From: JAWWBS01 sp033720815
Lineage (GTDB): Bacteria > Pseudomonadota > Gammaproteobacteria > Natronospirales > JAJUFS01
DNA: 7,747 nt
Reading direction: 5' to 3'
Assembly (NCBI GenBank): GCA_033720815.1
Contig: JAWWBT010000109.1
Coordinates: forward strand, 1 to 7,747
In this document: positions 5,110 to 7,747 of the stretch, piece by piece
Position numbering within the stretch: the first letter of the stretch is position 1
How the letters are laid out: every line of letters starts with the position of its first letter
Translations under genes and position numbers: made by a program
The notes under the pieces: model-generated
Told to the model about the DNA's origin: nothing
What the model saw: the letters and a program-made list of their open reading frames with translations, nothing else
Database searches by the model: none

Positions 5110-7747
5110 ATGGGTTCCCTGAAGCGTCGGCTCTGGAAGATAACCGCAGGCACGCTTGCAGGCATCGTGATCCTGCTGGCGATAGGCGTCGGCTTGTTCA
5201 ATGCCGCAGTGCCATTCGTGCCAGCGCTAAGCAGTACTGCCGAAGAGCGCGTCGAGGAGGCCATTGGCTGGCCCTTGCGAATAGGCAGCATGGACCTGCG
5301 CTGGCAGTTCATCGGACCGATGCTCGTCCTCGAAGATGTGGCACTGCTTTCTCCGAATACCGGTACACCGGTCATTCGCGTTGCCCGTATTGATCTTGTT
5401 TTCCGACCCGGTGACCTGTTACAGGAAAGCGATTATCGGCCGGCGCACGTGCGCCTGCATGAACCGCAACTGGCAATCGAGCGCGATGCCAGCGGTGAGA
5501 TCTGGCTCTCAGGCCATCGCATTGACGTCGACCCGGAAGCGCGGCTCGATTGGCGAACATTATTGCGGCGTAGCCTCAAGCACGGTCGTTTCAGCATCAT
5601 CGACGGCACGCTTGTCTATCGCGATGAAATACTCGATATCGATAACTGGTCGCTGCGGAATTTCAACCTGACGTTGGCGTCTGATGGACGCGAACACGAA
5701 TTTACCGGGAGTTTCCTGCCACCGGGCCCGCTTGGCGAGCAGGCTGCATTTTCCGTCGAAACCGTGGGCGACGCTTCACGACCGGAAGACTGGATATGGA
5801 CCGCCGAAATAGGTGCGCGGCAAGTTCGCATCAACTGGCTGTACGAGCAGCTGGAATGGGCGGGTGCAGGCCGCTTCGACGGCACGATGAATCTCTCGGC
5901 TGAAATGCGTGGCACCGGATTGCATGAATGGCGCGGCCAGGGTGATTTTTCGGCCGCGGAATTCGGTTTCGTGCCCAGGGGGCCAAGGGTCAGTGCCGGT
6001 GGCGAAGATACGGTCGAGGCGGTCTCCTTCGACTGGATCCTCGAACGCGATAGTGACTACCTGGCGATTGACCTCGAAAACCTCGAGGTTCGACAAGGTG
6101 GCGATCCGTGGCCGGACTCGCACCTGCGAATTGCCATGAGATCGCAGGCGTCGGACGCTGCACAACTTGACCTGCGTGCGAGCTACCTGCGGCTTGAAGA
6201 CCTGTCACCCATCCTGCGCTGGTTGCCGACGCAATGGGTTTCCAATGAAATCGACAAGGCCATCACCGGCCTGGAGCCACACGGTGAGCTGCGTGATGTT
6301 CACTTGCAGCTATCGCAACCAGAGGGGTTGCGATCCCTGGCGCTCTCCGGAAGAAACGTAGGTGTGGAACCGTGGCAGGATGTTCCCGGGATAAGCGGCA
6401 TCGATCTCGACATCTCGGGCAGTGCGTCTGCAGGACATGCGACGTTCCGTACGGAAGGGGCATCGCTCGACCTGCGTCCCCTGTTTCGTGAGCGTATCCC
6501 GGTTGATGAGCTCAGTGGCGAGCTGGGCTGGCAGTCGAGTGATTCCGGAACCGCGTTGGCGCTCGCGCGCCTCGTCGTAGGCAATGAAGATGCCAGCGTA
6601 CAAGGTAGCGGCAGCATCTACATGCCGAATGAAGGTGCCGTGCAAGTCGCGCTACAGGGTAACGTGAAGAATGCCAGGGTAGGGGCAACGCCGCGCTACC
6701 TGCCAGTGAAAGTCATGAATGACAGGCTTGTCGAATGGCTGGATCGCGCCACGCCGGCAGGACGTATTCCCGAAGCGTCCTGGAAACTGGAGGGCCCGCT
6801 GGAGCAGTTCCCCTGGAAGGACGGAGGCGGCGTCTTCGATATCCGCTTCCCGATAAACGGGCTAACCCTGGTTTACGACAAGGATTGGCCACGCATCGAG
6901 AATGCGGACGTCGATGTGCACTTCTCGCAGGCATCGCTTTCCGTGCGCGCACGGCGCGGCAAAACGCTTGGCATTGATATCAACGGCGTGGAAGCCTTCT
7001 TCGAGGAGCTCGGCAGGACTCCGTTGTTGGTTGATGGCTCGGTGAAGGGCGATTCAAGGCATGCTTTCGAGTTTCTTGCAGCGAGTCCATTGCAGGAAAA
7101 CCTGTCTGCAGTACTTGACCAGCTTGCACCGGACGGACCGTTCACTGCTGCAATTGACTTGGACCTGCCGTTGGATGATCTCGATGCGAGCAGCGTTGAA
7201 GTCATGGCGCAACTGCAGGACGTGAATATCGATATCGGTGGCCTGCCATGGCCTGTTCGTTCACTCGCGGGTGACATGCGCTTCACCCGGACGAGCATCA
7301 GTGGCAGCAACCTTTCCGGGGATTTTACCGGTAACCCGTTGCGCGCGACGATGAGCAGCGAAACAGCCGTTGATGGCATCGGACCGATACGGATTGATCT
7401 GGAGGGTCGTACCGACACTGCAGAGCTTGGCGCGTACCTCCCCCCAGGCTGGGGAGGGAACATCGAGGGTGCGTTCAACTGGCAAGGGCAGCTTCATGCG
7501 AATCGTGAAGGCGAACCCTTTCGTGTTGAGCTCCAGTCGACACTGGCGGAAGTTTCATCGACCTTGCCGGCACCACTGCATGAACTCCCTGCTGCAGCTG
7601 CAAGCATTACCTTTCCGCACGGAGAGGGTATCCATGCGGCGATCACGCTCAATGAACTGCTGAAGGCGCGGCTTGGATTTGCACGAAAAGATGATGCCTC
7701 GCCATTGCGGTTGCGCAGGGGCGTAATTGAAGCGGGCAGCGAGGCGG
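5110..7747 (+). CDS. yhdP: AsmA-like envelope protein YhdP (DUF3971/TIGR02099 family), 3'-truncated by the window edge
   Basis: The frame stays open from ATG 5110 to the last base, giving 879 codons of a protein that is about 1,266 aa in E. coli, so roughly the last third is missing. YhdP is an inner-membrane-anchored bridge-like protein of the AsmA group that, with TamB and YdbH, is implicated in moving phospholipid to the outer membrane. The N-terminus has a basic cytoplasmic start (KRRLWK) and one hydrophobic segment at about residues 13-34, after which the chain is periplasmic. Beta-rich repeats follow, with the typical pattern WPLRIGSMDLRW near residue 55. The DUF3971 hallmark runs over about residues 530-600: YLP, VEWLDRATPAGRIPEASW, GPLEQFPW, FDIRFPINGLTLVYDKDWP. 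It sits directly after rng, its conserved neighbour, and tldD would be expected next. No frameshift or stop was seen when I read the frame through. Confidence 0.93.
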   Translation, partial: MGSLKRRLWKITAGTLAGIVILLAIGVGLFNAAVPFVPALSSTAEERVEEAIGWPLRIGSMDLRWQFIGPMLVLEDVALLSPNTGTPVIRVARIDLVFRPGDLLQESDYRPAHVRLHEPQLAIERDASGEIWLSGHRIDVDPEARLDWRTLLRRSLKHGRFSIIDGTLVYRDEILDIDNWSLRNFNLTLASDGREHEFTGSFLPPGPLGEQAAFSVETVGDASRPEDWIWTAEIGARQVRINWLYEQLEWAGAGRFDGTMNLSAEMRGTGLHEWRGQGDFSAAEFGFVPRGPRVSAGGEDTVEAVSFDWILERDSDYLAIDLENLEVRQGGDPWPDSHLRIAMRSQASDAAQLDLRASYLRLEDLSPILRWLPTQWVSNEIDKAITGLEPHGELRDVHLQLSQPEGLRSLALSGRNVGVEPWQDVPGISGIDLDISGSASAGHATFRTEGASLDLRPLFRERIPVDELSGELGWQSSDSGTALALARLVVGNEDASVQGSGSIYMPNEGAVQVALQGNVKNARVGATPRYLPVKVMNDRLVEWLDRATPAGRIPEASWKLEGPLEQFPWKDGGGVFDIRFPINGLTLVYDKDWPRIENADVDVHFSQASLSVRARRGKTLGIDINGVEAFFEELGRTPLLVDGSVKGDSRHAFEFLAASPLQENLSAVLDQLAPDGPFTAAIDLDLPLDDLDASSVEVMAQLQDVNIDIGGLPWPVRSLAGDMRFTRTSISGSNLSGDFTGNPLRATMSSETAVDGIGPIRIDLEGRTDTAELGAYLPPGWGGNIEGAFNWQGQLHANREGEPFRVELQSTLAEVSSTLPAPLHELPAAAASITFPHGEGIHAAITLNELLKARLGFARKDDASPLRLRRGVIEAGSEA

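Overview
The window is a compact, entirely plus-strand housekeeping block from a moderately high-GC gammaproteobacterium. The gene set (lptE, holA, nadD, rsfS, rlmH, maf, rng, yhdP) is typical of that class. The DDRG/RGRAQEY-type LptE and the order of the two gene groups recall Xanthomonadales and related lineages, but this is a weak inference from memory and I cannot name a genus. I see no mobile elements, tRNA or rRNA genes, CRISPR arrays or signs of recent transfer.

Layout. Positions 1-2954 hold the 3' part of lptE (LPS-assembly lipoprotein), holA (DNA polymerase III delta), nadD (nicotinate-nucleotide adenylyltransferase), rsfS (ribosomal silencing factor) and rlmH (23S rRNA pseudouridine-1915 methyltransferase). 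Most junctions are ATGA overlaps or gaps of a few bases; the exception is a 54-nt gap before nadD. Positions 2956-7747 hold maf (YhdE-type nucleotide pyrophosphatase), rng (RNase G) and the first ~879 codons of yhdP (AsmA-like envelope protein), which is cut by the window end. In E. coli these two groups are separate loci: leuS-lptE-holA-nadD-(cobC)-rsfS-rlmH-mrdAB, and mreBCD-yhdE-rng-yhdP-tldD. Here they are fused directly at rlmH|maf, one base apart.

How the genes work together. The tight spacing suggests one long transcript, or two with an internal control point. The genes cover outer-membrane lipid delivery (lptE for LPS, yhdP for phospholipid), replication clamp loading (holA), NAD synthesis (nadD), ribosome state and modification (rsfS, rlmH), nucleotide-pool hygiene (maf) and rRNA/mRNA processing (rng).

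The main non-coding signal is a near-perfect hairpin at 3565-3604. It starts on the maf stop codon and ends 20 nt before the rng start. It has no clear U-tract and rng has only a weak ribosome-binding site. It could be a partial terminator, a processing site or an RNase-controlled leader. Otherwise the window looks like ordinary core genome; I found no evidence of an undescribed system.
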